Notes: generated by a model from the sequence alone, not told the origin. Shown: positions 1-12,985, counted from the stretch's first letter. The stretch: DNA of 64,000 bases from Udeniomyces pyricola (GCA_039545295.1 BCIK01000008.1:636487-700486); one strand, 5' to 3'. Made by a program: numbers and translations.

Positions 1-3000
1 GGGACGAGGGAGTGGTCGAAGGAGGTTCGAGTAAAGGTTTGAGCTGTTTGGGCTAAGAAAGAACAAAAAAAAACAAAAGAACAAATGAGTGTGAGAATTG
101 AGGTTAAGCTTGTCGTCTAGTTGAGGAGGACAAACAACACATTTGTCACCCGACTCCTGAAGTTCAACAGAAACTCACCTCCATCGATTTCCTCCTCTTC
201 CTTTGGACAGTTTGATCCGTCAGATCGACTTTGTACTCTGATTCGCTCACTCGTTTCTTTTCCTCTCGACACCTGATGACCCATCCGATTCCGACCAAAT
301 GTACCACAGCCGGTGGTAAGACCTTGCCATCTTTTCCGCCCTGCTCCTCTTCCTCGTCAGACGAAGACGATGGTTCGATGCGCCGCTTGGATTTCGTTGG
401 TGTGGGCGCGGTACCGGCAAGGGTGGTGGAAGAGGTAGGCGATGTGGCATCGCGAGAGTTGGGGGGTGGAAGGGTCTTGCGGTAATGTGCCAGAGTAGAG
501 GATTTTCCGGCCTTGAAGACAATGTGGGTCAAGCTATCGGAAGGGCGAGAGAGGACCTATGTGATTTGGGAAGAGAAGACAAAAGAAGGCACGAGCGAGA
601 AATTGAGTCAACAGCGCTCCGACGGAATGAACAAGCACAAGACGTGGTAGAACCGGTTCAGGAAGAGCATTCATCGCCTTCTTCGTACCTTCGCGCCGAG
701 TCCTTTTAAGATATCCACAAACATGTTTCCCGCATCATCTCCCTCTGCCGTTCTGACATCTACAAACGCGGTCACGCCACTAAGCGGAGCATTCGCCGCA
801 ACTTTAACTCTTGCAGGCGTGTTGGCATTACTGCTGTTGATACTGCCTTCATTGGAAGATGAGATTCGAGAGTGGCTCATGGAGAGAGCAGAGTGGGTGG
901 AGCTTGACTGTTGCTGCTTGACGGGCGAAGGAGGACCAGCGAGTGAAGCGAGCGACGAGGTAGACTTGGAAGAGGTGAGGGACAGAGCCCCTCGAGAGGT
1001 CAGATCGAACGGTTTCGTAGAAGAGGAAGACGATAATGGACCGGTAAGGCGAGTAGAAGACCGGGAATTGGGACTAGCGCGGCTGCTCCTGGCACTGTTG
1101 TCGTTGCTGCTGCTGATGCTACTGTTCCGCACCGGCCCGCTTCTCCCATCGCGCTTTCCGTTACTATCCCCAGCGAGTATCAACGAATCCGAGACAGATC
1201 CCAGCGAATCTGTCCTTTCATTTACCTTCGAAATTCCCTCCACGCTCGGTCCAGGTCCACCAGTAGATGACCCGGTTGTGACAGTGGCCTTACGAACCTG
1301 CATCTTGGCGAGACTTTCCGCAAGACCAGCGATAGCGCTTCGAGTTTCACTCGAAAGACCTTTGTGACGAGCAATCGGGGCAGGTTCCTTGGAAGTCGAA
1401 GTGGAAGGGGAACTTGCGGCCTTGTGAACGACAACGGCAGGCAAGGTGGAGGATTCGCTTCGCTTAGTCGCCGAACTGGCTTTCTTGCCATCCGCCAAGT
1501 CCTTGCCGTTTGGTGACGGTGCGAGAATCGGCCTAACGCGGGATGAATTCGAGGGCAGACCAAGACAAGAAGGAGGAAGGGACCGAGGCTTAGTGATGCG
1601 GGTTGCGGAAGAAGTTGTAGGGTGGTGAAGGGAAGAAACGGTGGGGAGGGAAGACGACTTTGAGGCCGCCAAGGGGCTGTTGATGGGAGCAGGGATAGAT
1701 CCGGATGTAGAGGAACCAGAAGATAATGGAGAGGAAACTGGAGGGCGTGAAACGGTTGCTGCTGTTGTAGCCGCTGCGAGTTGAGCAACGTTGGAGCGAG
1801 TGGAAATGGATCGAGGCATAGTCGAGGACGATGCAATCTTGAGCGGCGGGTCAACACTCTTTGAGATGTATGAGTCGGAGAGAGAGACATAAGAGGAAGA
1901 CACTGGGTCATCCAGTGAGGCAAGATCACAAGGCCGATCTACGTCCCTTGTGGGTAACGCTGGAGGACCCATCACCGCTCGTCGACTGCCACTTGCGCCT
2001 TGCTCTTGTTTTCCTTCGCTGTCCTCCCGGTTCTCTCTGACCATATCTGGATCAACGTGTACCTTTTCCGTAGCTTCTATCCCACCTCCAAAAACATCGC
2101 TTATCCCTTTCAACTTCTCTGCTCTTCTCGTGACCATCCCTCCTCGGCTTTTCCCTCCCATTCCAATCGCACCTTGCAACGCGACGTTGAAGGGCGTGAT
2201 GCCACTCGTTTCCAACCCCTCGATCTTCTTGATCGCTGTTGCACCATTTCGCAAATTGACTTCAATCTCTCCTTGACCATCAGTGTCGCCGAGAAGCGGT
2301 TTTGGGAAGACCCGCTTGCGAGGGGACTTCGTCAGAAGAGCAGTGCGCTTCTTTCGGGCGGATGCGAGGGTAGACGTATCGAGGAATGGGGGAAGAAAGG
2401 ATGAGGAGGAAGCAGACGAAGACGCAATAGGCCCAAGATGAGAGTGGGCTGAAAGAGAGGGAGAAGGTGCGGCTGAGGAAGCAGTGGAAGAAAAAGGGTT
2501 GGATCGGTCGGGACTGGAATGACGATCAAGGCCACGATGAATGCAAGTGGTGGATGGTGAAGGCTGGGCGGAACCTGATGTCGGATGAGGAGGCGACAGT
2601 GCTGATGCTCCCGTGAAACGAACATTCTTCTTGCGTGGACTGCCGGAGGACGACGATCGGTCTGAGGGCGAAGAGGAGTGAGATGACGATCCGCCCGACG
2701 AGAGGCATGATTTCAGCCGTTTCGAACTGGCAGATGACTTGTTGACGGGAGTCTTGGCCATAGCCAGACCAGAGGAACCAACTGCTCCGAGGGTGACAGC
2801 AGAAGCAGAACTTTGGTCGCGGGAACGCTTGCGGCTCGCGCTTGGCGTGATGGAGTCGGCGACAGAGGAGATATGCTGCTTGCTTAACGGGGACATGATA
2901 GGATGAAGAGGAGAGGGAGTGTTGGTCAAGGTAGGAACATTAGTTGGGGTGGGAGGAGCCAGGGAGAGCACACTGGCCATGCTGCCTGAGAGGCCGGACG

Positions 3001-4240
3001 AGGCGGGAGAACTTTGTGCGGCCACGGAAGTGGAGTCGTTCGCAGCTGCTCTCTTTACCACAGTCGACGGCCGAGAAGCAGACGATGACGACGAAGCCGA
3101 AGATGGTGGACTACCAGGAGTCGACGAGGCGGGGGGCATACGAAGGATGGCAGATGCAATGGGCGGGGATGATGATGTAGGGACATAGAAGGGGTTGAGG
3201 GAGTCCACAATGGGTGAAGGCACCGTCCGATCGGCACCACGAGTCGAAGCCATGTGCGAGGTTCGAGTGCGGGGGGTTGTCGAGGCCATCTTGGACGCCC
3301 CTTTCTTGGGAGAGGCTCTGAGAAGCATCTCGTCATCAGATCCTGAGTCGTGATCGGGGTGTGTATGGTTGTCTTGGCAGGCTGAGGACGTCGTCAGGAT
3401 GGGCGGGTCAGGCGTACTGCGCGCGGCGGATGGTAGCGATGGCAAGGGAGGAGGAAGGGTCGAATTCGTCTTCATCCCTGGACTGGTTCCCACAGGTCCA
3501 CGGGAGCTAGATGCGAACGGATTGGAGGTGTATCTTGAGACAGGCAGGAGGCACGAAGTCGTCGCAGCAGAAGGGGGAGGAAGCAGGGCCTTCCTGGGCG
3601 AGGACCTTAGGCGGAGGGGAGAAGGAGGCTGTCCACTCGGCTGAACGCGAAGACTCTCGATATCTTCAGCTGAGCGATGAGGACGTTTCGAAAGCTTGAC
3701 AGGCGACGCCCGACCACTCGGCTTGCCATCGTCATCTCTCTTGATATACTTGCGAGGAAGGCCAAGCTCGTTCGCCCCATCATCATGATCGTCCTCATCT
3801 CCCTCTCGAGATTTGTTGTCGCTTGACCCGGCCCGGCCCCATGACTTGCGTTTTCCACCGACGAACGACGATGACGAAGTCGAAGGAGTGTCGGTGACGG
3901 TGACATCGAGATTCTTGTCTCCCTTGGATTCGGTTGACGCGTCGGAGGATTGGGTAGTTTCGGCATCGTCGTCCCACTTGTTGATGACCCGGAGGTCGAG
4001 TGCCTTGCGACGTGAAGGTATGGATCCGGATCGACGCGTCAAGTGCGAAGCTCCGGCCGGTGAAGGAGGAGCGAGCGCCATCAGACCCTTTTTGGTTGCC
4101 ATCGAGCGCGTTCGAACTGAGGATGAAGGAGGATCCAGGGAGAGGGACGAGGTGGACGTTGAGAAGGTCGCTTTGTCGCCGCCGCCGTCACTGCCGGAAG
4201 TGGGAGCGGGTCGTTCGACTGCCGAAGTAAACGCCGGCAT
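1..4240 (-). CDS. BRCT-domain protein, microcephalin-like (3' end off the window)
   Basis: Exons on the minus strand: 4240-689, 556-179, 52-1 and onward outside the window. The first ~1150 residues are Ser/Pro/Thr-rich, with basic patches and no fold I recognise. The end of exon 1 and exon 2 together encode a single BRCT repeat: FVDVRTAEGDD and GLGAKV lead into THIVFKAG, then a strand ending in VHLVGIGWVIRC, then KRRKSME. The order 'GAKV - THIVFK - GWVIRC - KRRKSMEPK' closely resembles the first BRCT of vertebrate microcephalin (family knowledge). The frame joins only if the donor is AAG|GTACGA and the acceptor is CATAG|GTC, which restores V-L-S-R-P-S-D-S before LTHIVFK. A second donor (ATGGAG|GTGAGT) and acceptor (TTAG|CCCAAACAG) continue SME-PKQ. 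BRCT domains bind phosphopeptides in DNA damage and chromosome biology, so a nuclear role is inferred. The protein is partial, so further BRCT repeats may lie outside. Confidence 0.8.
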
Positions 4241-5148
4241 GAAGCTCAGATCAGGCTTGAAGAGACGAGAAAATCTGACAGAAGAGCCGAGATTGTGGAT
4301 AAGAATCAGCCGGACATTGAGTTAGTAATGACAGGAAGAACGGGCAGAGGACAGGGGGCAGCAAGGACTCAGACTCGGGCTCACTGCTACGGCCAGCAAC
4401 CGTCTTGTCTCGCAAGAAGAGTTCAAGGCAAAGGATCTAATTTGAATTCCTCGAGTAGAGACGCGTCTAGGAAGAAGGTAGAGACTAAAGGCCGAAAGTG
4501 GATTGAAGAAAACAGGAACGAGCGGGGGGTGAGCCGACGGATTAGTTCGAGGTTGGCAGCTGGGGTTTTATTTGGCTGGAGCTGATCAACCGAGGAGCTG
4601 TGAGGAGGGAAAGGACTGCTGTACTGGCAAGCTGTACCGCGTGATGCATTCGGTGATATATATATATATATATAACATATAATATACATGCACGGATAGT
4701 GCAACTTGCGGTACTTCTGCAGACATCGCATGTACGTCTTAAACTTACGCCACAACACATACACAACATTGCACAACAAACATAACATGCTCAGCACTTT
4801 TCAACATTTGTGTGTATACATCTTTGCCGAGTTTACATCATCACTGCCAGTACGTTCCGCCAGTCACCAAATCGTTCCACGACCGGACAAGCATCTTGGT
4901 GCCAGCCGTAGACTGATCAAATCGTACGAAATGCCGCCTTGGCAGGATCGGATTACGTGGCACGTGATTTCGCTGTTTCTGTTTCTTTTTTTTAATTATT
5001 AATTCATCATCATCCAATCGTTCTTCTTTTCTCGAGATCCTCTCTGAAAGAGGGCCTGTGAGACGTTCCCAAACGGAATGGGGGGATAGTGAACCTAAGT
5101 TGTTGACGTCTTTTTCAAGCGACCACCAAGACCGGCAAAGGACTTGAT
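4241..5148. other. intergenic between the BRCT gene start and the RPS12 stop
   Basis: About 900 bases with no supported gene. They hold the promoter of the BRCT gene and the 3' flank of RPS12. An (AT)n run lies at 4656-4674. Open frames here are short and lack splice or family support. Confidence 0.5.
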
Positions 5149-6097
5149 TTATCGGGTCTTGAAGTCTGTATAAGCAGAAAAGACATGTCAGTTTCAAGCA
5201 CGAACGAGCGACTTAGAGAACATGAAAGTAACAAAGTAAAGAAAGACGAACAGTCGAGGAGGACCTGGAGACCGGAGGACTCGACACCGTACTCCTTGAC
5301 GACGACGCACGAGCAGCCGACGACCTTACGGGGGTTACCCTCTCGGTCAATCTTGGCGAGACCGGCCCAGGTACCGAGGACCTTGGGGTCAGTGACCTTG
5401 ATGAGGTTGACCTTGTGCTCAGCGCCTGATTGAAACGGGACAAGAATCGCATTACCAGCGTTAGTTTCGCGTTCGATCAGGACGATGTAGAAGTTTGGGT
5501 TGAACGCAATGGACTCACAGAGAGCCTCAATGAGCTTGATGTACTCGGCCTCAGTGCAGGTCTCAACGAGAACGCAGAGGTGAGCGACACCCTTGTCGAG
5601 GGCCTTGGCGCACTCTCGGAGTCCTCGGGCGAGTCCGTCGTGAACGAGGGCGTTCTAAAGAAGGGAAATTTCGAGTAGAGCGACAAGAAGGATGACGAGT
5701 GGCAGGAATCGGGCGACAAGATATGAAGGGGAAAAAAAAACGACTAGCGATTAGCATGTCGATCGTGGGGTGGAGGACTGGTTGGTTCGATGTCTGATTG
5801 CGAGAAGGGTTGTTGAGCGTATCAGGGAAGGGAATATGGGAAGAAAGAGCAAATGTACCTTGAGAACCTCCTGGAGAGCATCCTCAACGGAGAGGGCTCC
5901 TCCCTTGGGGGCCTCCTCGGCAACCTCGACCTCACCGACGGTGTCAACAATAGGCTCAGATCCAGCGTCAGCTGTTGAGAGGGGAAAGGATCAAGAGGGA
6001 ACGAGAGAGGGATTGGGTGTGAGCTGGATGATGGGCAGAGGTAGACCGAGCTAGCAAAGAGAGAGAAGAAAAGCCAAACGAAGGCCAACTGACACAT
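5149..6097 (-). CDS. RPS12: 40S ribosomal protein S12 (eS12)
   Basis: Five exons: 6097-6094 (ATGT only), 5971-5859, 5654-5519, 5425-5252, 5165-5149, giving 147 residues. Exon 1 is four bases, ATGT|GTCAGT, and joins CTGACG to read M-S-D-A-G-S-E. The protein then follows the eS12 family throughout: [84 protein letters not shown], ending DYFKTR. It is a component of the small ribosomal subunit. The acidic N-terminal extension before SVEDALQEV is normal for fungal copies. The intron phases used are the only ones that keep the family sequence intact; the EALC-AEH join across the third intron is diagnostic. Expression is presumably high and coordinated with other ribosomal genes such as RPL35 at 37893. 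Confidence 0.97.
6094..6097 (-). other. RPS12: four-base first coding exon of RPS12
   Basis: The start codon plus one base (ATGT) is followed directly by a GTCAGT donor. The intron runs to an acceptor (CAACAG) at 5972-5974. Without this exon there is no in-frame ATG in front of SDAGSEP. Confidence 0.85.
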
Positions 6098-6553
6098 TGT
6101 GCTTTAGTCTTCTTCCGCGTAAGCGTTTAAAAGGTAGGGGAAAGGGCTTGAGTTGGAGTCAACGATCGGAAATTGGCCCTATCAGCACCGGGTAGCTTCT
6201 TCTAGGGCAGAGAAGAATGAGGGCGACATGGTCCTTACGGGAAGGGGGAGAGAACGGGGGGGGAAAGGATGATGGGTCGACTGAAGCCTCATCGAAAAAA
6301 ACCGCCCATACCACCAACCAGCCAGCCGACACTTGCTTCTCCCTTGCGCCGCCTCTTTGCTTCTGGCACCGCCGTCTGCTCAACCGCCTTTGCCTAACCA
6401 TCTCGCTCGCTCGCTCGCCCGCTCGCCCCCGTCCGCTCGTCTGCCGCCTTCACCACAAGTCTCATAGCTATCACACTACCCATATCCATCCTCCCCTTCA
6501 TCACACACACACACCCCCACTAAATCACCCTACACTTATCCTCCCCTACTCTC
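6098..6553. promoter_or_regulatory. shared upstream region of RPS12 (-) and clathrin light chain (+)
   Basis: About 450 bases between two divergent starts. From about 6330 onward the plus strand is strongly pyrimidine-rich (CTCGCTCGCTCGCCC repeats, then CACACACAC before 6554). This is typical of leader sequence in this window. No TATA-like box stands out. Confidence 0.45.
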
Positions 6554-8525
6554 ATGGACGACTTCTCCACCGACGACTTTCTCGCTAGGGAGAGGGCTGC
6601 TCTCGGTCAGTGCTTCCCCCTTGTGCTTCTCCTTTCCTCCCTCTCCGCGCCCGCATGCATCCATGCGCGCACGCACGCGCCTTGCCTCCTCTCCCCATCT
6701 CGCCCTCCAATCCCTCTGCCTATCGCCCTCGTATTGACACTCACTCTCCCGCATATGCACAGGTAACGACGCTGGTCTCTTCGGTAACGACTCTTCCTCG
6801 GGTGCTCCCGCGGGTGCCTCCTCCTTCGACCTGCCCTCGGGCGACTTCCCAGAGATCGGAGGTGAGAGCTAACCCTTCTTCTCTCTCTCGCTTCCTCTTG
6901 ACCTCCGAGCTACCCCCATCTCGCGTCTTCTTATGACCTTTGGAGCCAACATGCACATCATTGTGATCTGTCCTGCCGCGACAAGTCATATATGCTCGCT
7001 CCACCCTCACGAGTCGCGCCTGGATCTCGTCAAGCTGACGTACTTCATCTCCTTTGTTTGCTCTTGCTTTATCCGATGCCATCACACACGTATCGTCATC
7101 ACATCTCTCGTTAACCCTCTTCGTTCTCAACCTGTCTTTTGAATATCTCTTCAATCCCCTTCTCTGCCATCAATCTACTACCAATCGCTTTAACATGCTT
7201 CCAAAGATGGAACCTCCACTCCTCCCCCCCTTCCCGAGTCCCAGCAGCAGCAGTCGTCTTCCCTCCTTTCCCCCGGCGCGGGCTTCCCAGACATCTCCTC
7301 CCTCACCGTCGAGTCGCGTCATTCATCGAGCCAACCGACTCAGCAGCCCATCTCAATCACCGGCGTCCGGGACGATGATGAGGATGGAGAGATGCAAAAG
7401 TTTGAGAGCGAATTCCCAGACGTGAACGAGCTGATGCCGGCTGAGCTCCAGGTGAGTACCCAAAGCGCGTTGCTTGATATTGACTTTGGGTATGGCTCAG
7501 AACAAGAGGATGTAGGAACCAGGGGTGGACAGACCTTGCCGCCAACGATACGTCGAGTCATGTTCATGGCCTTGATTGGCACCGAGGACTAGGCTGCACC
7601 GTGCGATAGGCCAAGATGTGATTGCTTGGCTGACATTGTGCCCATCATCTCCACCTCCTTCCCCCCCCCCCCCCAATTATTCCCCCCTTGCCTTGTCAGC
7701 ACCCGACAATCGTCTCCGCCTCGCATCAATACGGTACTTCCCCCTACACTTCTGGATCTCTCCCATCTCAGCCTCCCCAACAGCAGCAACAACCTCTCTT
7801 TGGCTCTGCTCCGGCAGATGAGGAAGAGAGCGAGGCCATCAAGAGTTGGCGCGAGAAGCAAGCCGAGGATATCAAGAAGCGCGATGAAAAGTCCAAGCAG
7901 AAACGCCAGGAGACCATCACCAAGGCCGAGCAGGCGATTGATTCGTTCTATGAGGAGTACAACTCAGGGAAGGAGAAGAGCATTAAAGAGAACAAGTGAG
8001 AGATCTTGATCGTCGTGGAAGTGGTCCCTTCAAGGTCTCTAGATCCAGTAGCTGATCCATCTGTTGACCGTTTCCTCCATACACAATTAAACTTCCGCAC
8101 ACCCGCTCGTTTATCATCCGATTGGTCACAGGGAGAACGAGGCCGCTTTCCTTGCTGATCTCTCTGCCTCCCTCTCGGCTGGCACGACCTGGGAACGTAT
8201 CACCGATCTCATCGGTCTCGAGAATTCTCGTAAGTCGAACTGTTTACCTGGCTAACGTGCTCCTTATTTCTGCTGTAACAACCAAGAAACTGGTAGGTTT
8301 CCGTCTGTCATGGGCGATCAGCGCTGATATGGTCCCCCCCCCCCCCCAACCTTTCCCCTTTTGGACATATCTTCTATATATTTACAACCACTTCTGCCCA
8401 ATCACCTAGAATCCAAAACGCTTGTCAAGAGTACTCCTGGTGGCTCTGATCTGGCGAGGATGAAGGAGGTCCTTCTGAAGTTGAGGAGGCAGGGAGCTTC
8501 TGCTCCTGGTGCCAACGGCTACTAG
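6554..8525 (+). CDS. CLC1: clathrin light chain
   Basis: Six exons: 6554-6605, 6763-6861, 7207-7451, 7700-7995, 8132-8229, 8410-8525, giving 301 residues. The N terminus MDDFSTDDFLARERAALGND matches the fungal light-chain start. The middle carries Gln/Ser-rich linker and the acidic DDDEDGEM segment. Then comes the heptad-rich helix that binds the clathrin heavy chain (SWREKQAEDIKKRDEKSK, then TKAEQAIDSFYEEYN). The C-terminal region is TWERITDLI, DLARMKEVLLKLRRQG, ending APGANGY. The protein coats vesicles at the Golgi and plasma membrane. Intron 2 is long (345 bases) and has an atypical acceptor, CCAAAG, but it restores DFPEIG-DGTSTPP in frame. Intron 5 contains a possible 6-base extra exon (see findings). 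Confidence 0.93.
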
Positions 8526-9118
8526 GGGGAGAAAGAGCAAAGAAGTGGTGTGATTCGAGGATGGACGACGGATGACGCGGTGAAGTTGCTAGGGACGATC
8601 ACATGAAGTCTTGCACGCTTGATTATATATCATCTTTAGATTGCGATGATGTATATATCGAGGATATTAAGAGGGACGGAGGTGCGGCAGGGAGGGTGGT
8701 ACAGTCGAGGAGGTTAGGAGCCAATGGGTCCTTGAGGGACCCTTGTTGATTGTCGCTTTTCCCTTCTTTGTCACTTTTGTCGTCATCTTGCTATCGAATA
8801 TCAGTCGTGGGCGCATCTGTCTTTATCTCGGGAAGATGCCCGACTGAATAATTGACAGACAACCGAGAAGAGAGTGGTTCTGCTTGCTTGTTATAATATA
8901 ACTTATCGATTCCAACGCATACATAAACCGATATAAATGACGTTGAAAGGCCGGAATCAATCCCATCAGCCTCAAACGTCAACGCTGGTCAACGCGTCGT
9001 CGCTCTAGGCGTCTATCGACTACCCCTCATCAGAGCACCCACCACAACCCCCCCGCCCTTCCTCCTCTGCAGCCTATCCGTCAATCGCCCATCTCCTTTC
9101 CTCTCTGCCTTGTCGCTC
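8526..9118. other. clathrin 3' flank and VPS17 upstream region
   Basis: About 590 bases without a supported gene. TATATAT-type motifs at about 8624 and 8650 lie 100-130 bases after the clathrin stop and could serve 3' end formation. The last 100 bases before 9119 are C-rich leader. Confidence 0.45.
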
Positions 9119-12100
9119 ATGTTTGATCCTCTAGGAACCACTCCATCCTACGCTTCCAACTCCAATGTCAATGGCCATTCGGCCGCTTCCGTCCCCTCCT
9201 GGCCTTCAAGCCCACACGACCCCTCAGAGATCCCGACCCATCTCAGTCCAAGTCCGAGTCCGACGGCCTCGAGGGTCGTCCAGCATCAGAGACTAGGCAC
9301 ATCGACTCCCCAACAAAGAAGTGAGAGCGGAGGAGAGTATGGCAGGGAACGACAGGTCAGTTGGATACTTATCGAGCAGGCCATGCTAGAGGGATGGGAC
9401 CAGGATGTGAACATCTTGCATGCATTGCGGGAAGTAGAGTCCAACGCAAGAGATAGGACGACTGCGAGCTTCGCGTGTCCCGAGCAGGATGACTTCGCTG
9501 TGCTCTGCCCAGATCGGGGGGATGTATCAAGAACATACTCGATGGATTGACCTTAGAGCGGAATGAGATTACCGTGGCCAAGACGCGTGGGACCGACGAT
9601 GGATGACATCCGGAGCGTATCCGTATCCACATCGTCTTGACACACCTAGTTCCCTGCTTGAGCCTGGTGATGGCATACCCCATGCAATCCCCTCTGATCT
9701 TTATGAACGAACCTTCGAAATTTCTATGCAACAATACTCTCTCTTGCTGGCTTGTCCGACACGATGCTCAACACGATCCCTTCATCGCCTCACCATCACT
9801 AACAACCTCCCACTGCCCTTTCCACCAGATCTACAACCTTCCCCCGCCTTCCCTCATCTCCCCCTCTTCTTTATCCTCTTCCACCCCACCCTATCTAGCT
9901 TCAGATGGCTCCAGAAGAGAAGGCACACCCATCAACAGCAACCAGGACCCTGCTTCCATCTCGACGTCTACTTCAGGCAAACAAGTCGCGACCTCAAAAC
10001 TCGCGCTGTTCTTGAGAGTCAAAATCTCGAGTATGGAGAGGAACAGGAAGGATCTGTTGGTACGATTCGATGCGACGGTAAGTCAACCCTGCTGCTTCGT
10101 TTCTTTGTCCAGGTCTGATTTGTGATTGGTTGGCGAGTGATGTGGGAAACGATCTTGTCTTCGAACTGGTGTTCCCCTTACTTACTTCACTCTCTCATCT
10201 TTGTCTCATTTCGCCGGCGCGTCATAACCAATCTGCATCGTCACTACTTCCATCTTTCTCTCATCTCGCAACCAGACGAATCTCCCCAATTTCCGTACAG
10301 GTCTCTACAAGAACAACCAACGTAGTTACGTTGAATTCCGCCTGTTTGCCGATCAGCTTGCCGTTGGAAACCCTCAGAGTAAGTCTAACGTGTGTTCTCC
10401 GCTGCTTCCGTATCACCTTATGACCCATCGTGAGACTCATCTCAAACATCGTTTACCGTTTCTTACAGCTGTGGTCCCCGCTCTTCCGCTTCCGTCGACC
10501 TCGGCCATCACGGACGAAGAAGGTCCGTGTGTCTCTTCGCTCTTTGGCCATCCTTCTTCTCGTCCTGTCCAACCTTCTTCTGACATACTCCTGGTCTTAC
10601 CGTGTATCTCGCTTTCTTCTATTTCGTTAGATGACCGACTCGTCCGGATCGCGCTTCAGCGGTGGTTCACACGCGTCGCAGAGGACACAGTGCTTTTGCA
10701 AGACGAAGAGTTCAGATCGTTCATCGAATCGGACTTTGGGGTGAGTTGACCGGTGTAGCTTAGAAGCCGAGTTTTTTTTTTCTTCTTTTTATTTCTTTAT
10801 TGAGTTCTTGCAAGTCCTTGGGAGCCGAGTGTTGAACATGGGCGGGATTGGTTTCGTTTTTAGTACAACCCTATCCCACGTCCACGTCCCAAGAAGAAGG
10901 CTACTTCAACCTTTTCTGCCCTTCCACTCGGTCGCTCCAAGGAGCCGCACGACGATGATGAGGCGCTCAGCGCGGCAAAGTACGAGATTGGCAAGCTCGA
11001 CAGCGCGTTTGCCGAGTGCGCAAAAGGGCTGGACAAGGTCGCTAAAGCGAGAAGGAGTAAGTAGTCTCCCTTATCCTCTGACCTTTCTTTCGGGTTTTTT
11101 TTTCTTGTTGCCCTTGCTTGCTATGTCTGGCTCATCACATATCACGCGGCTGACCTCTTCTTCACCCTCTTTCTCCATTGATCGACTCCTCCTTAGATCT
11201 TGCTGCTGCAGAGATTGATTTTGGATCGAAACTCGTCACCTCTGCTACGACTGAGCAAGTCCCGTCTCTCGGCCATGCCATCCGCAAGCTCGGCCGGGCG
11301 TTTGACGCCATTGCCGGTATGCAGGGATCTCAGGCGATCAGCGAGAATGTCGTTGTGGGAGATACCATGGGTTATCAGAGCTTGAATGCTAGGTCAGCCA
11401 AGGTACGTTCCAGATCGACGGTGTCACCTCAAAAGACAGCAGATGAATCAATGAGGAAGCGCGGCTGATGAGATCCCGATCTCTTCGCCTACATCTTCAC
11501 TTCCTTTTCTTGTTTTTGTTTTCTCTTCAACTCCATTTCTTCTGAAACTGTACAGGAAACTCTGGTTGCAAGAACCAATATTGTAGAAGAGTACAATGCG
11601 GCCGCCAAAGTGACCATCTCCAAGCGTCGCGCTGTCGAACGGATGAAAGGATCGAGTTCCATCGTCACAAGCAAAGTGGACGATGCAATCGACGAAATGG
11701 AAGAAGTAGGTTGCCTCATGTCTCGACTTTGCTGTGCTTGTCTGAATTTGGTTGATGGATTTTCAAGATGAATTCTAATCATGACCTTGACCTTCTTGGG
11801 TTGCTGGCTCGGGTTGCTGGCTCGTAATTTCTTCCAGGCCGCGTCCGTCGAACAAACGCTTCAACACCGTCTCACGTCCATTTCCTCCAACCTTCATCGA
11901 TCACTCCGGACGCACTCCCTTCGAACCCATGAAGACGTCATTATTGCTCTCCTTGAGCACGCTCGGATGAACGTCCTCTACGAGCGCAACGCCCTCAAGG
12001 AGTTTGAAGCGCTCCGAGCCGACTTTAAGGGCATCGGCATAGGTAAAGCTGTTGTTGGGGAAGAGAGAAGGGAAGTCAAGCCTGTCAATCGAGAAGGAAT

Positions 12101-12936
12101 GCCCCCTACGAGGGCTTGGGTTGCTCAGCCTCAACAACAACAACAACAGCAACAGCAACAACATCAACGAACTTCATCCTACCCGAATGGTTCGACACCA
12201 GCCGCTCAACTTCCCTACCCGACTATCTCCCAAGCCAACTCTTCCACCTTTACCCCTCCGACTTTGGCTGCTTCGGGCGTTCATAGGCCGACGGTGCCTA
12301 AAGGTCACCGTCAACAACCCTCTTACTCCAACAACCCTCCATTCTCGTTCCCCAAGCCCACTCCTAGCCATCAAGGCGCTTCTACCAATCTCAACCAAGG
12401 TCCACTGGGAGGAGGAGGAGGGTCCAGCGGGCCCATTAGCGCTTCTTCGAGTTCGAACGCTGGAGCGATCGCGAACCTTCGTTACCCAAACGATCCTTAT
12501 CGTGCATCCCAACTGTCGACCCCACCGTTATCCCAGACGTCTGTGTCGTCGTCGTCGTCGTCGACGACGCCACGTTCGTCTTCGACCGTTCCGACGATGA
12601 CGACGAGAACGATGATGACGACGGATATGACGGCGTCGATGCCGTCCCTTCAACAGCAACATCAAGCGCTCTATGGTCCCCCTCGAACAACGTATCTTCC
12701 TCATCAACCACACCAACAATACTCATCTCACCTTGGGAGCACAAGAGGAGGAGGAGGAGGAGGAGGGGGTATATCGGCTGATTCCGATCCGCTTTTGGGA
12801 ACGCCTGTCGGTCGAGCGTCTCCTTCGTCATCATCCCAAGGGGCGTTCAACCCTCGTGGAGCGGCGGCAGCGGCGGCGATGGGAGGTTATCCAGGCGACA
12901 ATGGAGGAGGTGGAATGACTCAGAGTTATTACCCTC

Positions 12937-12985
<49 letters not shown>

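Noticed and set aside
723..1367. 214-codon plus-strand frame opposite the BRCT gene
   Set aside because: It is a shadow of the Ser-rich minus-strand coding sequence, with the Leu/Ala/Glu bias expected from the complement of Ser and Ala codons.
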